Origin: Streptomyces sp. RKND-216
Lineage (GTDB): Bacteria > Actinomycetota > Actinomycetes > Streptomycetales > Streptomycetaceae
DNA: 64,000 bases
Direction: 5' to 3'
Assembly: GCF_004795255.1 (NCBI RefSeq)
Contig: NZ_SSBQ01000002.1
Location: 2,561,501-2,625,500 of the forward strand
In this document: positions 35,391-46,132 of the stretch, in pieces
Layout of the letters: the number at the start of each line of letters is the position of its first letter
Numbering within the stretch: the first letter of the stretch is position 1
Translations under genes and position numbers: made by a program
Notes under the pieces: generated by a model
The model's database searches: none
What the model saw: the letters and a program-made list of their open reading frames with translations, nothing else
Told to the model about the DNA's origin: nothing

Positions 35391-36230
35391 TCACGTCTCC
35401 AGCACGGCGCGCAGCGAGGCGTGCAGGGCGGCGACGAACCGGTCGCGGACGTCGTCGGGCACGAGGTCCAGGGACAGGTACGGGTTGAGGTCCTCCAGCT
35501 CGACCAGCAGCAGCCCGCCGTCTGCCGTGCGGCAGGCGTCGACACGCTGGATGCCGTGGTCCAGGGTGTTCCAGTCCGCGAAGCGCTGGGCGAACTCGCG
35601 GTCGGCGCCGGTGGGTTCGTAGGGCCGCAGCTCCCAGCGGCGCTCGGGGTCCGGCGCGTGCAGGGCGTACTGGAGGACGCGGTCGACGAAGTAGAACGAC
35701 ACCTCGTAGCGGAAGTCGACGTGCGGCTGGACCAGCAGGGTGCCGTCGTCGAAGGCGAGGGAGTCCAGGTCGGCGTGGCCGAGGGTCTCCAGGCCGATGG
35801 AGTCGGCGCCGGCCTTCGGCTTGACGACGTAGCGGCGGGCCGCCGGGAGCCGTCCCAGGTCGGCGTGCCGGTCCACGGTGGGGATGACGGGGAAGCCCTC
35901 GGCGGCGAGGTCCACCAGGTACTGCTTGCCGGCCATGTCGCCCCGTCCGGTCAGCGGGTTGTGCACCCGCGCGCCGGTGCGCCGGGCGACGTCGCGGAAA
36001 CGTTCGTACGCCTCCTGGTAGTGGATCACCGGGCCGCTGTTGCGGATCAGGCACAGGTCGAAGGCGTCCAGCAGCGCGGCGGCGTCCAGCGGGTGGCACA
36101 GCGCGACGTCGTACACGTCCCGGAGCTGTGCGGAGAGGCGGACGTCCTCGTCGCCGTAGCGGCGGCCGCGCGCCGGGTAGGTCAGGTCGCTGACGTACAG
36201 CAGGCGGGGACGTGCGAACGGTGCCGGCAT
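35391..36230 (-). CDS. ATP-grasp protein, glutathione-synthase-like fold
   Basis: 279-residue protein with the features of a small ATP-grasp ligase. It has an N-terminal Rossmann-like part (RPRLLYVSDLTYP), a central segment YVVKPKAGADSIG with the ATP-contacting Lys, the acidic TLLVQPHVDFRYEVSFYFV, and a metal-binding end LLLVELEDLNPYLSLD with Glu and Asn. It resembles RimK/GshB-type enzymes that make amide bonds to amino acids, but the acceptor is unknown. Stand-alone gene; no precursor peptide or partner enzyme is obvious nearby. A hairpin cluster separates it from the rodlins. Confidence 0.72.
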   Translation of the reverse strand: MPAPFARPRLLYVSDLTYPARGRRYGDEDVRLSAQLRDVYDVALCHPLDAAALLDAFDLCLIRNSGPVIHYQEAYERFRDVARRTGARVHNPLTGRGDMAGKQYLVDLAAEGFPVIPTVDRHADLGRLPAARRYVVKPKAGADSIGLETLGHADLDSLAFDDGTLLVQPHVDFRYEVSFYFVDRVLQYALHAPDPERRWELRPYEPTGADREFAQRFADWNTLDHGIQRVDACRTADGGLLLVELEDLNPYLSLDLVPDDVRDRFVAALHASLRAVLET

Positions 36231-36266
36231 GGTCCTCCCGGGTCGGGTGTGCTGCGGCCCAAGGTA

Positions 36267-36325
36267 GCCGGGAGGGGCCGGGACGACGCGCGGCCCCTCC
36301 CGGCGCTTGCGCGCCGGGAGGGGCC
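36267..36325 (-). terminator. Terminator with a third, competing arm
   Basis: A 15-bp stem (36292-36306 with 36311-36325) with a TTGC loop ends the rodlin transcripts on minus. A third copy of the arm GCCGGGAGGGGCC lies at 36267-36279 and can pair with the same middle arm (36292-36304), giving a mutually exclusive fold. Either transcription ends here, or alternative folds set read-through into the ATP-grasp gene. Confidence 0.7.
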
Positions 36326-36387
36326 TTCGAAGGGTCAGCCGGTCCCGGACCGGGAATGGGCCGGGAACGGATCAGCCGGGAGGCTGG

Positions 36388-36813
36388 TTACTCGCCGTTG
36401 CCGTTGCCGGCACCGTTCTGCGAGAGGACCGGGATGCCGTCGCTCAGCAGGTGCGACAGCGGGTCGTCGCCGTCGACCTGGGTCGAGTTCTCGGTGCAGT
36501 TCTGGTTGTTCTGGCTGGTCAGCACGTCGTTGACGTTGACGCCGGCGATCAGGCCGAGGCCGTTCAGAACGTTGGTCTTGGTGACCGGCACCGCCACGCA
36601 GGGCTTGTTCAGCGAGCCGTTCACGAGCGCCATGTTCGGGCTCATGTGGCCACCGGTGGTGGTGTTGCCGTACACCTGATCCGACTTGTTGCCGTTCTGC
36701 GTGGTGACGTTCTCGTTGACGTCACCGACCGCCATCGCGGGGGCGGCCACGGCGCCGCTGGCGCCGACGACGGATGCGGCGACGGCGGCCGTCGCGAAAA
36801 CCTTCTTGAGCAC
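36388..36813 (-). CDS. Rodlin (second copy)
   Basis: Surface protein of aerial hyphae and spores, forming the rodlet layer together with chaplins. The 141-residue product has a signal peptide ending near AVAAPAMA. The mature region matches rodlin landmarks: HMSPNMALVNGSLNKPC, VNDVLTSQNNQNCTENSTQ and DPLSHLLSDGIPVLSQNG. The two cysteines sit as in RdlA/RdlB. The start is GTG at 36813, after GGAAGGAAAG; the longer frame upstream lacks a ribosome site and overlaps the twin gene. It is about 93% identical to its tandem twin at 36860-37282, with which it is probably co-transcribed. Confidence 0.9.
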   Translation of the reverse strand: MLKKVFATAAVAASVVGASGAVAAPAMAVGDVNENVTTQNGNKSDQVYGNTTTGGHMSPNMALVNGSLNKPCVAVPVTKTNVLNGLGLIAGVNVNDVLTSQNNQNCTENSTQVDGDDPLSHLLSDGIPVLSQNGAGNGNGE

Positions 36814-36859
36814 GAGTCTTTCCTTCCGGAGTGTGAAGTGCCCGTCAGACGGGGGTTGG

Positions 36860-37282
36860 TCAGTCGCCGTTGCCGTTGCCGGCACCGTTCTGCGACAGGA
36901 CCGGGATGCCGTCGCTCAGCAGGTGCGACAGCGGGTCGTCGCCGTCGACCTGGGTCGAGTTCTCGGTGCAGTTCTGGTTGTTCTGGCTGGTCAGGATGTC
37001 GTTGACATTGACGCCGACGGCACCGATGCCGTTCAGAACGTTGGTCTTGGTGACCGGCACCGCGATGCACGGCTTGTTCAGCGAGCCGTTCACGAGCGCC
37101 ATGTTCGGGCTCATGTGACCGCCGGTGGTGGTGTTGCCGTACACCTGCTTCGAGCCGTTGCCGTTCTGCGTGGTGACGTTCTCGTTGCCGTCACCGACGG
37201 CCATGGCGGGGGCGGCCACGGCACCGCTGGCGCCGACGACGGAGGCAGCGACGGCAGCGGTCGCGAAAACCTTCTTGAGCAC
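36860..37282 (-). CDS. Rodlin (first copy)
   Basis: 140-residue rodlin, upstream twin of the gene at 36388-36813, differing at about nine residues and one length difference near NVLNGIG. Start GTG at 37282 after the same GGAAGGAAAG ribosome site, and the same signal peptide. S. coelicolor rdlA and rdlB are divergent as I recall; here the copies run head-to-tail 46 bp apart. Chaplin genes are not in the window. Expression is expected in aerial hyphae. Confidence 0.9.
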   Translation of the reverse strand: MLKKVFATAAVAASVVGASGAVAAPAMAVGDGNENVTTQNGNGSKQVYGNTTTGGHMSPNMALVNGSLNKPCIAVPVTKTNVLNGIGAVGVNVNDILTSQNNQNCTENSTQVDGDDPLSHLLSDGIPVLSQNGAGNGNGD

Positions 37283-37452
37283 GAGTCTTTCCTTCCGGAT
37301 CATGGGGGTGCCCCGGTGCCGGAGCACTCTGGACAACTCCGGAGCCCCCGAGAGGTTGTTGCGGTTCACCCGTCCGGACGCGTTTGGACACCTATATGGA
37401 CGATCTTCGCCCCGCAGGCCGTGACCCCCGGCGAGGAGCACAGAATGGGGGC

Positions 37453-39270
37453 ATGACGACGCACACGGACGACGCCATGCCGGACTGGGAGAAGCGGTTC
37501 CGGGCACCCCGCGTGGGGCTGCCGGAGTGGGCGGAGGACGCGCCCGACCGTTCCCTGTTCGTCTCCAACGCCACCGGCACCTTCGAGCTGTACGCCTGGG
37601 ACCGGGCCACCGGCACCCAGCGGCAGGCCACCGACCGGCCGAACGGCACCACGGACGGGGTGCTGACGCCCGACGGCGAGTGGATCTGGTGGTTCTCCGA
37701 CACCGACGGCGACGAGTTCGGCGTGTGGATGCGGCAGCCGTTCGGCGGCGGCCCGGACGAGCCCGCCGCTCCCGGCCTGGAGCCGTCGTATCCCGCGGGC
37801 CTGGCGCTGGGCCGGGACGGCAGCGCGGTGGTCGGGCGCTCCACCGACGAGGAGGGTTCCACGCTGCACGTGGTGCGACCGGGCGCGGAGCCGGTGGAGA
37901 TCTACCGGCACCAGGAGTCTGCCGGTGTCGGCGACCTCAGCCACGACGGCGACCTGATCGCGGTCGAGCACACCGAGCACGGCGACGCCATGCACTCGGC
38001 TCTGCGCGTGGTCCGCACCGACGGCGGCACCGTCGCCGAACTGGACGACAGCGAGGGCGGCACGAAGGAGCTGGGGCTGACCGTGCTGGGCTTCGCCCCG
38101 GCCGCCGGCGACTCCCGGCTCCTGGTCGGGCACCAGCGGCGCGGCCGCTGGGAGCCCATGGTGTGGGACCCGCTGACCGGCGCGACCACCGACCTGGACC
38201 TGGGCCTGCCAGGCGACGTGAGCGCCGAGTGGTATCCGGACGGCGGCGCGCTGCTCGTGGTGCACAGCCACCAGGCGCGGAGCGAGATGTGGCGGTGCAC
38301 CCTGACCCCGGACGGGCTCGGCACGCCGGAGCGGGTGGAGACGCCGAAGGGGTCGGTGTCCGGGGCGACCGCCCGCCCGGACGGCTCGGTGGAGTACCTG
38401 TGGTCGTCGGCCGCCGAGCCGCCGCAGGTGCGGTCCACGACCGGCTCGGTCGTCCTGGACCCGCCGGGCATGAAGGCACCCGGCTCGGTCCCGGTGGAGG
38501 ACGCCTGGGTGGAGAGCCCGGGCGGGCGGGTGCACGCTCTGGTGCAGCGCCCCGCGGGCGAGGGCCCGTTCCCCACGGTCTTCGACGTGCACGGCGGCCC
38601 GACCTGGCACGACAGCGACGCGTTCGCCGGCCAGCCCGCCGCCTGGGTGGACCACGGCTTCGCCGTGGTCCGGGTCAACTACCGCGGCTCCACGGGGTAC
38701 GGCCGGGCCTGGACGGATGCGCTCAAGCACCGCGTCGGCCTGATCGAGCTGGAGGACATCGCGGCGGTACGCGACTGGGCGGTGGAGACCGGGCTCGCGG
38801 ACCCGGATCGGTTGGTGCTGGCCGGCGGCTCGTGGGGCGGCTACCTGACGCTGCTCGGCCTGGGCACCCAGCCGGAGAAGTGGGCACTGGGCCTGGCCGC
38901 CGTCCCGGTCGCCGACTACGTCACCGCCTACCACGACGAGATGGAGGCGCTGAAATCCATGGACCGCACCCTGCTCGGCGGGACCCCGGAGGAGGTGCCC
39001 GAGCGGTACGCGGCCTCGTCGCCGCTGACGTACGTGGACGACGTGCGCGCGCCGGTGTACGTCTCGGCGGGGGTCAACGACCCGCGCTGCCCGATCCGGC
39101 AGGTGGAGAACTACGTCGAGCGGCTGAAGGCGCGCAGCCACCCGCACGAGGTGTACCGGTACGACGCCGGGCACGGCTCGCTGGTGGTGGAGGAGCGGAT
39201 CAAGCAGCTCCGCTTGGAGATCGAGTTCGCCCAGCGGCACCTTCCGGGGCTTCCCGCGGCTCCGGCGTGA
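37453..39270 (+). CDS. S9-family (prolyl oligopeptidase-type) peptidase
   Basis: 605-residue serine peptidase: a beta-propeller region (about 1-340; repeated DGEW and DLS-type strands) followed by an alpha/beta hydrolase peptidase domain. The catalytic Ser is in GGSWGGY (about residue 457), Asp in GVNDPRCP, His in GHGSLVVEE. No signal peptide, so it is probably cytoplasmic and trims small peptides. ATG at 37453 is preferred; the longer frame begins in the divergent rodlin promoter. Its last 71 bases run antisense to the SURF1 gene. Confidence 0.93.
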   Translation: MTTHTDDAMPDWEKRFRAPRVGLPEWAEDAPDRSLFVSNATGTFELYAWDRATGTQRQATDRPNGTTDGVLTPDGEWIWWFSDTDGDEFGVWMRQPFGGGPDEPAAPGLEPSYPAGLALGRDGSAVVGRSTDEEGSTLHVVRPGAEPVEIYRHQESAGVGDLSHDGDLIAVEHTEHGDAMHSALRVVRTDGGTVAELDDSEGGTKELGLTVLGFAPAAGDSRLLVGHQRRGRWEPMVWDPLTGATTDLDLGLPGDVSAEWYPDGGALLVVHSHQARSEMWRCTLTPDGLGTPERVETPKGSVSGATARPDGSVEYLWSSAAEPPQVRSTTGSVVLDPPGMKAPGSVPVEDAWVESPGGRVHALVQRPAGEGPFPTVFDVHGGPTWHDSDAFAGQPAAWVDHGFAVVRVNYRGSTGYGRAWTDALKHRVGLIELEDIAAVRDWAVETGLADPDRLVLAGGSWGGYLTLLGLGTQPEKWALGLAAVPVADYVTAYHDEMEALKSMDRTLLGGTPEEVPERYAASSPLTYVDDVRAPVYVSAGVNDPRCPIRQVENYVERLKARSHPHEVYRYDAGHGSLVVEERIKQLRLEIEFAQRHLPGLPAAPA

Positions 39271-40129
39271 CGCCTTCTCCGGGGCCCCCGCCCTCCCGGG
39301 ACTCCCCGGATGCCGAGCCGCCCGCCGCCGGAGCGTTCTCCGGCGTACGGCGGCCCGTCGGGTCCTCCGGTGGGAGGCCGAGCGCGGCGTCGCGCGCCAG
39401 TTCTGCGTCCCGCCGGAAGAGCCGGAACCACATGAAGAGGACGAAGCCGACGAAAGCGAACCACTCGGCGGTGTATCCCAGGTTCTGGAACGCCTGGAGG
39501 TCCAGGCCGGTGCCGGCGGCCGCGACCGGCGGCACCGGCCGCAGCGGCGCCTCGGGCCGCTGCACGGTGATCCACGCGTCGCGCACGTCGTACGGCACCA
39601 CGTTGACCAGCGCAGCGGCACTGATCATGCCGAGCTGCCCCTCGGGCAGGCCGCCCGCCGGGTGCACGCCGGCGCTGCCCTCGGTCTCGGAGACCTGCAG
39701 CACCCCGGCGACCGTCACCTCGCCCCCGGGGGGCGCCGGCACCTTCGCCGGGTCGGCGTCCCCGGGCAGCCAGCCGCGCACCACGGGCAGCGCGGGCCCG
39801 GAGTCCGTACGCAGCAGGGTCAGCACGTAGAACCCGCGCTCGCCGTCGACGCGGCGGTCCGGGACGAGCAGCGGACGGCCGGTGTCGTAGCGGCCGGTGG
39901 TCTCGGCGGTGCGGCCGACGGTCTCCGTGGTGAGCGGCAGCAGGTCGGCCAGCGGCTCGGGGGTGGCGTCGGCGGCCCGTTCGGCCGCCTTCTCCTGCTG
40001 CTGGTGGCTGTCGACGCGTGCCTCGAAGCGGCTGAGCTGCCAGGTGCCCATGAACAGGCAGACCGGGATCGCGAGGGCCACGAAGAGGTTGATCCCCCAC
40101 CATCGCGGGGTCAGCAGGAACCGGTACAC
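39200..40129 (-). CDS. SURF1-family protein
   Basis: 309-residue membrane protein of the SURF1/Shy1 family, an assembly factor for cytochrome c oxidase (heme a insertion). Two membrane segments bracket an extracytoplasmic domain: one at the N-terminus (INLFVALAIPVCLFMGTWQLSRFE, in short GTWQLSRFE, the family signature) and one near 222-238 (EWFAFVGFVLFMWFRL). VVRGWLPGD is also typical. A Pro/Gly/Glu-rich cytoplasmic tail of 60 residues extends into the convergent S9 peptidase gene. Confidence 0.92.
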   Translation of the reverse strand: MYRFLLTPRWWGINLFVALAIPVCLFMGTWQLSRFEARVDSHQQQEKAAERAADATPEPLADLLPLTTETVGRTAETTGRYDTGRPLLVPDRRVDGERGFYVLTLLRTDSGPALPVVRGWLPGDADPAKVPAPPGGEVTVAGVLQVSETEGSAGVHPAGGLPEGQLGMISAAALVNVVPYDVRDAWITVQRPEAPLRPVPPVAAAGTGLDLQAFQNLGYTAEWFAFVGFVLFMWFRLFRRDAELARDAALGLPPEDPTGRRTPENAPAAGGSASGESREGGGPGEGVTPEPREAPEGAAGRTRSPSGAA

Positions 40130-40148
40130 GCGTCAACGGTACGCGGCC

Positions 40149-41599
<1,451 letters not shown>

Positions 41600-41603
<4 letters not shown>

Positions 41604-42262
41604 GCCGTCGCCTCCATGGCGACCCTGAGCGCGGCGATGCCGCGCGAGCCGTACGCCTTCACGGAACCGAGCGAGAGGCCGAGGACCTCGGCGACCTGCG
41701 CCTCTGTCATGTCGGCAAAATACCGCAGCACCAGGACCTCGCGCTGGCGCCGCTGGAGCCCGCGCAGCGCCTGCTTCAACTCGTCCCGCTCCATGCGGTC
41801 GTAGGCGCCCTCCTCGGCGCTGGCCATGTCCGGCATGGGCTTGGACAGCAGCTTCATGCCGAGAATGCGGCGGCGCAACGTGGACCTGGAGAGGTTCACC
41901 ACGGTCTGCCGCAGGTAGGCCAGGGTCTTCTCCGGCTCGCGCACGCGCTTGCGGGCGGAGTGCACGCGGATGAACGCCTCCTGGACGACGTCCTCGCAGG
42001 AGGCGGTGTCGTCCAGCAGGAGCGCGGCGAGGCCGAGCAGGGAGCGGTAGTGCGTGCGGTAGGTCTCGGTGAGCTGATCGACGGTGGTGCCCAGGGTCAT
42101 CGCCTCGTCAGCGCCTCCGCATCCGGACGCGACCCGCGCGGGAGTCGTCGCCGTCTGCGGCGCCGACCAGGGCGCCATCACGGGCATGCCTGCCGAGCCG
42201 GGGCGCCGCAGGCTGCGGACGCCGGGGCCGGGTGCTGTCGCGATTCCGAGTGCCTCTGCCAC
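41600..42262 (-). CDS. ECF/SigE-family RNA polymerase sigma factor
   Basis: 220-residue sigma-70 family protein of ECF size. Region 2 is YRTHYRSLLGLAALLLDD to EDVVQEAFIRVHSA, and region 4 is LRGLQRRQREVLVLRYFADMTEAQVAEVLGLSLGSVKAYGSRG. In short form, REVLVLRYFADMTEAQVAE is the helix-turn-helix entry. The first 55 residues are Pro/Gly-rich and may be non-coding if translation begins at ATG 42100. It overlaps its putative membrane partner by four bases. Which signal it answers is unknown. The counterpart is the ECF factor I recall next to asd in S. coelicolor. Confidence 0.88.
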
Positions 42263-42670
42263 GCTGGTTGGACACGCATCCCCCCGTCAGGGTTGTACGC
42301 GGATACCCAGGCGTCGGGCAGGAGTGTGCATGCTCGGTGAAGTCCCATGCGTACCAGCCCCATCCCTCAAGTCCGCCGTCGTCCCGATCTCCAAGCGGCC
42401 CGGGGCTCCGGCGCCCGGTCGTCCGGGTCGGCGATGCACACAGGGACGCTCCCCGCCCACAGTCGGTTGCGGTGGCCGGGGGGTTCGATTCTCTTTCAAC
42501 CAACGGCTGCTAGCTAGTGGCCTGAACCATCAACCGATCACAATTTCTTCACAGGAACCGGAACGGTGCACTCAGAACCGCACAGCGGGGCAAACCCATG
42601 CCGCATCACGGCTGTTCGCCCCGATCGGCCCCATCAACCCGGTCGGATACGGCTGGTCCGGTAGGTTCCC
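42263..42670. other. 408-bp spacer between asd and the sigma factor gene
   Basis: No supportable gene. Both flanking genes read minus, so the sigma-factor promoter should be here. I see no strong hairpin or repeat. A tRNA T-arm-like stretch near 42485 does not fold into a tRNA. Confidence 0.4.
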
Positions 42671-43723
42671 TCAGCCCGGAGATGCGACGAGTTCCGCGAT
42701 CTGCACCGAGTTGAGCGCGGCCCCCTTGCGGAGGTTGTCGCCGCAGACGAAGAACTCCAGCGCCTGCGGGTCGTCCAGTGCGCGGCGCACCCGGCCGGCC
42801 CACGTCGGGTCGGTGCCGACCGCGTCCGCCGGGGTGGGGAACTCGCCCTCGCCGGGGGCGTCGCACAGCACGACACCCGGTGCGGCGGCGAGGATCTCGT
42901 GCGCCTGGGGGACGGTCACCTCGTTCTCGAACCGCGCGTGCACCGCGACGGAGTGCCCGGTGACCACCGACACGCGGACGCAGGTGACACTCACCGGGAG
43001 CTGCGGCATCCCGAGGATCTTGCGCGTCTCGGCGCGTACGGCCATCTCGTCGGTGGTCCAGCCGTCGGGCGTCCCAGCGCCCGCGAACGGGACGACGTTG
43101 AGGGCGATCGGCGCGGGGTAGGGGCCGCCGCCGGTCACGGCGCGGCGCACGTCGCCGGGCTTGGTGCCCAGGTCGGTGCCCGCGACCTCGGCGAGTTGCC
43201 GGCGCAGGGTGTCCACGCCCTCCCGGCCGGACCCGGAGACGGCCTGGTAGGTCGACAGCACCAGAGACTCCAGGCCCCACGCGGAGTGCAGTGCGCCGAC
43301 CGCGACGATCAGCGCCAGCGTCGTGCAGTCGGGGGAGGCGACGATGCCGCGCGGCCGCACGCGGGCGGCGTGCGCGTTGATCTCGGGCACCACCAGCGGC
43401 ACGTCGTCCTCTGCCCGGAACACCGCGGAGGAGTCGATCACCACCGCGCCCTTGGCGGCGGCGACCGGCGCCCACTGCGCGGCGGCGTCGTCCGGGAGGT
43501 GGAACAGCGCCACGTCGACGCCCTCCAGGGCCTCCTCGTCCAACGCCAGGACCTCGACCTCCTCGCCGCGCACGGGGAGCTTGCGGCCCGCGGACCGCGG
43601 GGACGCGAGGAGCCTGATCTCGCCCCACACGTCCCGCCGTTCGGACAGCAGGCCGCGCAGCACCGACCCGACGGCCCCGGTCGCGCCGAGCACCGCCAGG
43701 GTCGGTTCCCCGCCTGTCTTCAC
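42671..43723 (-). CDS. asd: Aspartate-semialdehyde dehydrogenase
   Basis: Reduces aspartyl phosphate to aspartate semialdehyde, the branch point to lysine/diaminopimelate, threonine and methionine. About 350 residues. NADP-binding LAVLGATGAVGSVLRGLL, catalytic Cys in ASPDCTT, and the active-site Arg/His region GHSVAVHARFENEV. GTG at 43723 lies six bases after GGGAGG; the longer start at 43744 is possible. It follows lysC by 57 bp on the same strand, the usual actinobacterial order. Supplies precursor for cell-wall DAP. Confidence 0.95.
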   Translation of the reverse strand: MKTGGEPTLAVLGATGAVGSVLRGLLSERRDVWGEIRLLASPRSAGRKLPVRGEEVEVLALDEEALEGVDVALFHLPDDAAAQWAPVAAAKGAVVIDSSAVFRAEDDVPLVVPEINAHAARVRPRGIVASPDCTTLALIVAVGALHSAWGLESLVLSTYQAVSGSGREGVDTLRRQLAEVAGTDLGTKPGDVRRAVTGGGPYPAPIALNVVPFAGAGTPDGWTTDEMAVRAETRKILGMPQLPVSVTCVRVSVVTGHSVAVHARFENEVTVPQAHEILAAAPGVVLCDAPGEGEFPTPADAVGTDPTWAGRVRRALDDPQALEFFVCGDNLRKGAALNSVQIAELVASPG

Positions 43724-43780
43724 CGGGACCTCCCGGTCGTCCACGTCCGCCTCACGCGCCGGACCTGCCGTGCACCTGCC

Positions 43781-44308
43781 TCAGCGACCGGTGCCGCCGT
43801 AGACCACGGCCTCGTCGGTCTCGCTGTCGAGACCGAACGCGGTGTGCACCGCGACGACCGAGTCGTTGACGTCGTCCTCGCGGGTGACCACGGAAATGCG
43901 GATCTCGGAGGTGGAGATCAGCTCGATGTTCACGCCGGCATTGGACAGCGCCTCGAAGAAGGTCGCGGTGACACCGGGGTTGGTCTTCATGCCCGCGCCG
44001 ACGAGGGAGATCTTGGCGATCTGGTCGTCGTAGCGGAGCGAGGCGTAGCCGATGCTGGTCTTGGCCTTCTCCAGCGCGGAGATGGCCTTCTTGCCGTCGG
44101 CCTTGGGGAGGGTGAAGGAGATGTCGGTCAGGCCGGTGGTCGCGGCGGACACGTTCTGCACGACCATGTCGACGTTGATCTCGGCCTCTGCGATCACCCG
44201 GAAGATGGCCGCGGCCTCACCCGGCTTGTCGGGCACCCCGACGACGGTGACCTTGGCCTCCGAGGTGTCGTGCGCGACACCCGAGATGAGGGCCTGTTCC
44301 ACTGGCAT
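43781..44308 (-). CDS. Possible internal-start beta subunit of aspartate kinase
   Basis: In corynebacteria and bacilli, aspartate kinase genes encode a second product from an internal in-frame start, comprising the ACT domains. Here ATG at 44308 ([14 protein letters not shown]) follows GGACAAGGGGA and would give 175 residues, very close to the known beta subunit length. Translation of both products is inferred. Confidence 0.55.
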   Translation of the reverse strand: MPVEQALISGVAHDTSEAKVTVVGVPDKPGEAAAIFRVIAEAEINVDMVVQNVSAATTGLTDISFTLPKADGKKAISALEKAKTSIGYASLRYDDQIAKISLVGAGMKTNPGVTATFFEALSNAGVNIELISTSEIRISVVTREDDVNDSVVAVHTAFGLDSETDEAVVYGGTGR

Positions 44309-45070
44309 TTCCCCTTGTCCGCTGTAGCCGCCCTGCGGCTCGCTGCTGACCCATGTGCCCTCCAGGCCGGAGAAGGACGACCGTACATGGATCGGGATGT
44401 TGTAGCGCCGCGCGTACTCGACGCAGCGGTGCAGCAGGACCTTGGAACCGGAGCTGGCCAGCTCCAGCATGTCCTCGTAGTTGATCCAGTCGATCTTCTT
44501 CGCCGACTTGACGACCCGGGGGTCGGCCGTGAACACGCCGTCCACGTCGGTGTAGATCTCGCAGACCTCGGCGTCCAGGGCGGCTGCCAGCGCCACCGCG
44601 GTGGTGTCCGAACCGCCGCGACCCAGGGTGGTGATGTCCTTGCTCTCCTGGGACACGCCCTGGAAGCCGGCGACGATCGCGATGTTGCCCTCGTCGACGG
44701 ACGCCTGGATGCGTCCCGGGGTCACGTCGAGGATCCGCGCCTTGTTGTGCGCGGAGTCCGTGATCAGACCGGCCTGGCTTCCGGTGAAGGACTGCGCCTC
44801 GTGGCCGAGGGATTTGATCGCCATGGCCAGCAGAGCCATGGAGATGCGCTCTCCGGCGGTCAGCAGCATGTCGAACTCGCGCCCGTCCGCTACCGGGGAC
44901 ACCTCTCCAGCGAGATCGATCAGCTCGTCCGTCGTGTCGCCCATCGCAGAAACCACCACGACAACCTGGTTGCCGTTCTTCTTGGCTTCGACGATCCGCT
45001 TGGCAACGCGCTTGACGCCCTCGGCGTCGGCAACGGAGGAGCCGCCGTACTTCTGCACGACAAGGCCCAC
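43781..45070 (-). CDS. lysC: Aspartate kinase
   Basis: Phosphorylates aspartate, first step of the aspartate amino acid family, and normally feedback-inhibited by lysine and threonine. 429 residues. The kinase domain begins [14 protein letters not shown] and includes [12 protein letters not shown]. Two ACT domains lie at the C-terminus ([18 protein letters not shown] and [19 protein letters not shown]). The start is GTG at 45070 after GAGGAG; ATG-type starts upstream are unsupported. An internal ATG at 44308 after GGACAAGGGGA could make the separate beta subunit. Operon with asd. Confidence 0.97.
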   Translation of the reverse strand: MGLVVQKYGGSSVADAEGVKRVAKRIVEAKKNGNQVVVVVSAMGDTTDELIDLAGEVSPVADGREFDMLLTAGERISMALLAMAIKSLGHEAQSFTGSQAGLITDSAHNKARILDVTPGRIQASVDEGNIAIVAGFQGVSQESKDITTLGRGGSDTTAVALAAALDAEVCEIYTDVDGVFTADPRVVKSAKKIDWINYEDMLELASSGSKVLLHRCVEYARRYNIPIHVRSSFSGLEGTWVSSEPQGGYSGQGEMPVEQALISGVAHDTSEAKVTVVGVPDKPGEAAAIFRVIAEAEINVDMVVQNVSAATTGLTDISFTLPKADGKKAISALEKAKTSIGYASLRYDDQIAKISLVGAGMKTNPGVTATFFEALSNAGVNIELISTSEIRISVVTREDDVNDSVVAVHTAFGLDSETDEAVVYGGTGR

Positions 45071-45553
45071 GTGTGCTCGCTCCTCGAGTCTCACCGGGGC
45101 TCATTTCGGCCGGAGCCCCGCGTTCGGCCCATTTTACCGAGCAGCCGGGATCCGACCGTCCGCTCTCACGCTGTGAGACCGCGCCCGGCCTGCCGTCGGC
45201 AGGCGGCCGCGCACACAGCGAACTGGACGAGTGCTCGTGTCTGACCCGCCCAGCGAAGGTTCACCTGCCCGATGCCCCCGCCCGCACACGGAAACGTGCG
45301 GCACCTCACATGTGGACCCGGCGTCGGCGCGCTGCGCCGAACGGGTGAAGGTTGCTCCCCTGCTCACGGAGCGCTATCGCGGGGCGGGTCCGGGGCCGCC
45401 GCCGCACCGCGCCCGTCAGCCGGGAACCGGGCCCGCATCCGCTCGCGCTGCACATCCCTCGGCGCACACGTTCCGTAACCTCGCGATGGGGAACGGTGAC
45501 AGCGCGTCGCACGTTCCACACGGCGGACCATCATCGACGAGAGGACGGACGGC
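45071..45553. promoter_or_regulatory. Divergent spacer of lysC and the F420-type reductase
   Basis: 483 bp with no supportable gene. It should hold the lysC promoter. The only structure I noted is a small 7-bp hairpin with a GTC loop at 45188-45204 in what would be the lysC leader. No recognisable riboswitch or leader peptide. Confidence 0.4.
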
Positions 45554-46000
45554 ATGCCCCTGAAGGGTGAGTACGAGCCGAGCCCGGCGAAGTGGGTGCG
45601 GGACCAGGTCGAGCTGTACGAGAGTTCCGGCGGCACCAAGGGCACCACGATGAAGGGCCTGCCGGTCATCGTCCTGACCACGCGCGGCGCGAAGAGCGGC
45701 AAGATCCGCAAGACCCCGCTGATGAAGGTCGAACACGAGGGCGCCTACGCGGCCGTCGCCTCCGTCGGCGGTGCGCCCGACCACCCGCGCTGGTACCACA
45801 ACATCGTCGCCGACCCGCGCGTCGAGCTCCAGGACGGCGCCGTCCTCCAGGACATGCACGCCCGCGAGGTCACCGGCGAGGAGAAGGCCGTCTGGTGGCG
45901 CCGCGCGGTCGAGGCGTTCCCGCCCTACGCCGAGTACCAGGAGAAGACCGACCGCGAGATCCCCCTCTTCGTCCTCGAGCGCGCCGACGCCCCGCACTGA
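45554..46000 (+). CDS. Deazaflavin (F420)-dependent nitroreductase-family protein
   Basis: 148-residue split beta-barrel flavoprotein of the Ddn family, using reduced F420. The family pattern is [33 protein letters not shown] in pieces: [17 protein letters not shown], then [21 protein letters not shown]. The substrate is unknown; relatives reduce quinones or nitro compounds. ATG at 45554 after GAGAGGACGG. A terminator at 46016-46061 follows. Confidence 0.93.
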   Translation: MPLKGEYEPSPAKWVRDQVELYESSGGTKGTTMKGLPVIVLTTRGAKSGKIRKTPLMKVEHEGAYAAVASVGGAPDHPRWYHNIVADPRVELQDGAVLQDMHAREVTGEEKAVWWRRAVEAFPPYAEYQEKTDREIPLFVLERADAPH

Positions 46001-46015
46001 CGCCTGCCGTCCCGA

Positions 46016-46061
46016 GGCCCGCGGGGGAGCGGGCAACCCGCCCGCCGCTCCCCCGCGGGCC
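46016..46061. terminator. Terminator between convergent genes
   Basis: 17-bp perfect stem (46016-46032 with 46045-46061; arm GGCCCGCGGGGGAGCGG) with a 12-nt loop, between the stops of the F420-type reductase and the ArsR-AHSA1 gene. Confidence 0.85.
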
Positions 46062-46132
46062 ACGGCGTTCGGCGGTGCCGGAGAGCACGGCCGAAGGCAC
46101 GTGGGGCGGGTGCCGGGCGGGACGCCGCGTGT

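Noticed and set aside
42470..42530. T-arm-like stretch GGTTCGATTCTC suggesting a tRNA
   Set aside because: The flanking bases do not form a T stem (GGGGG against CTCTT), and no acceptor or anticodon stem is present.
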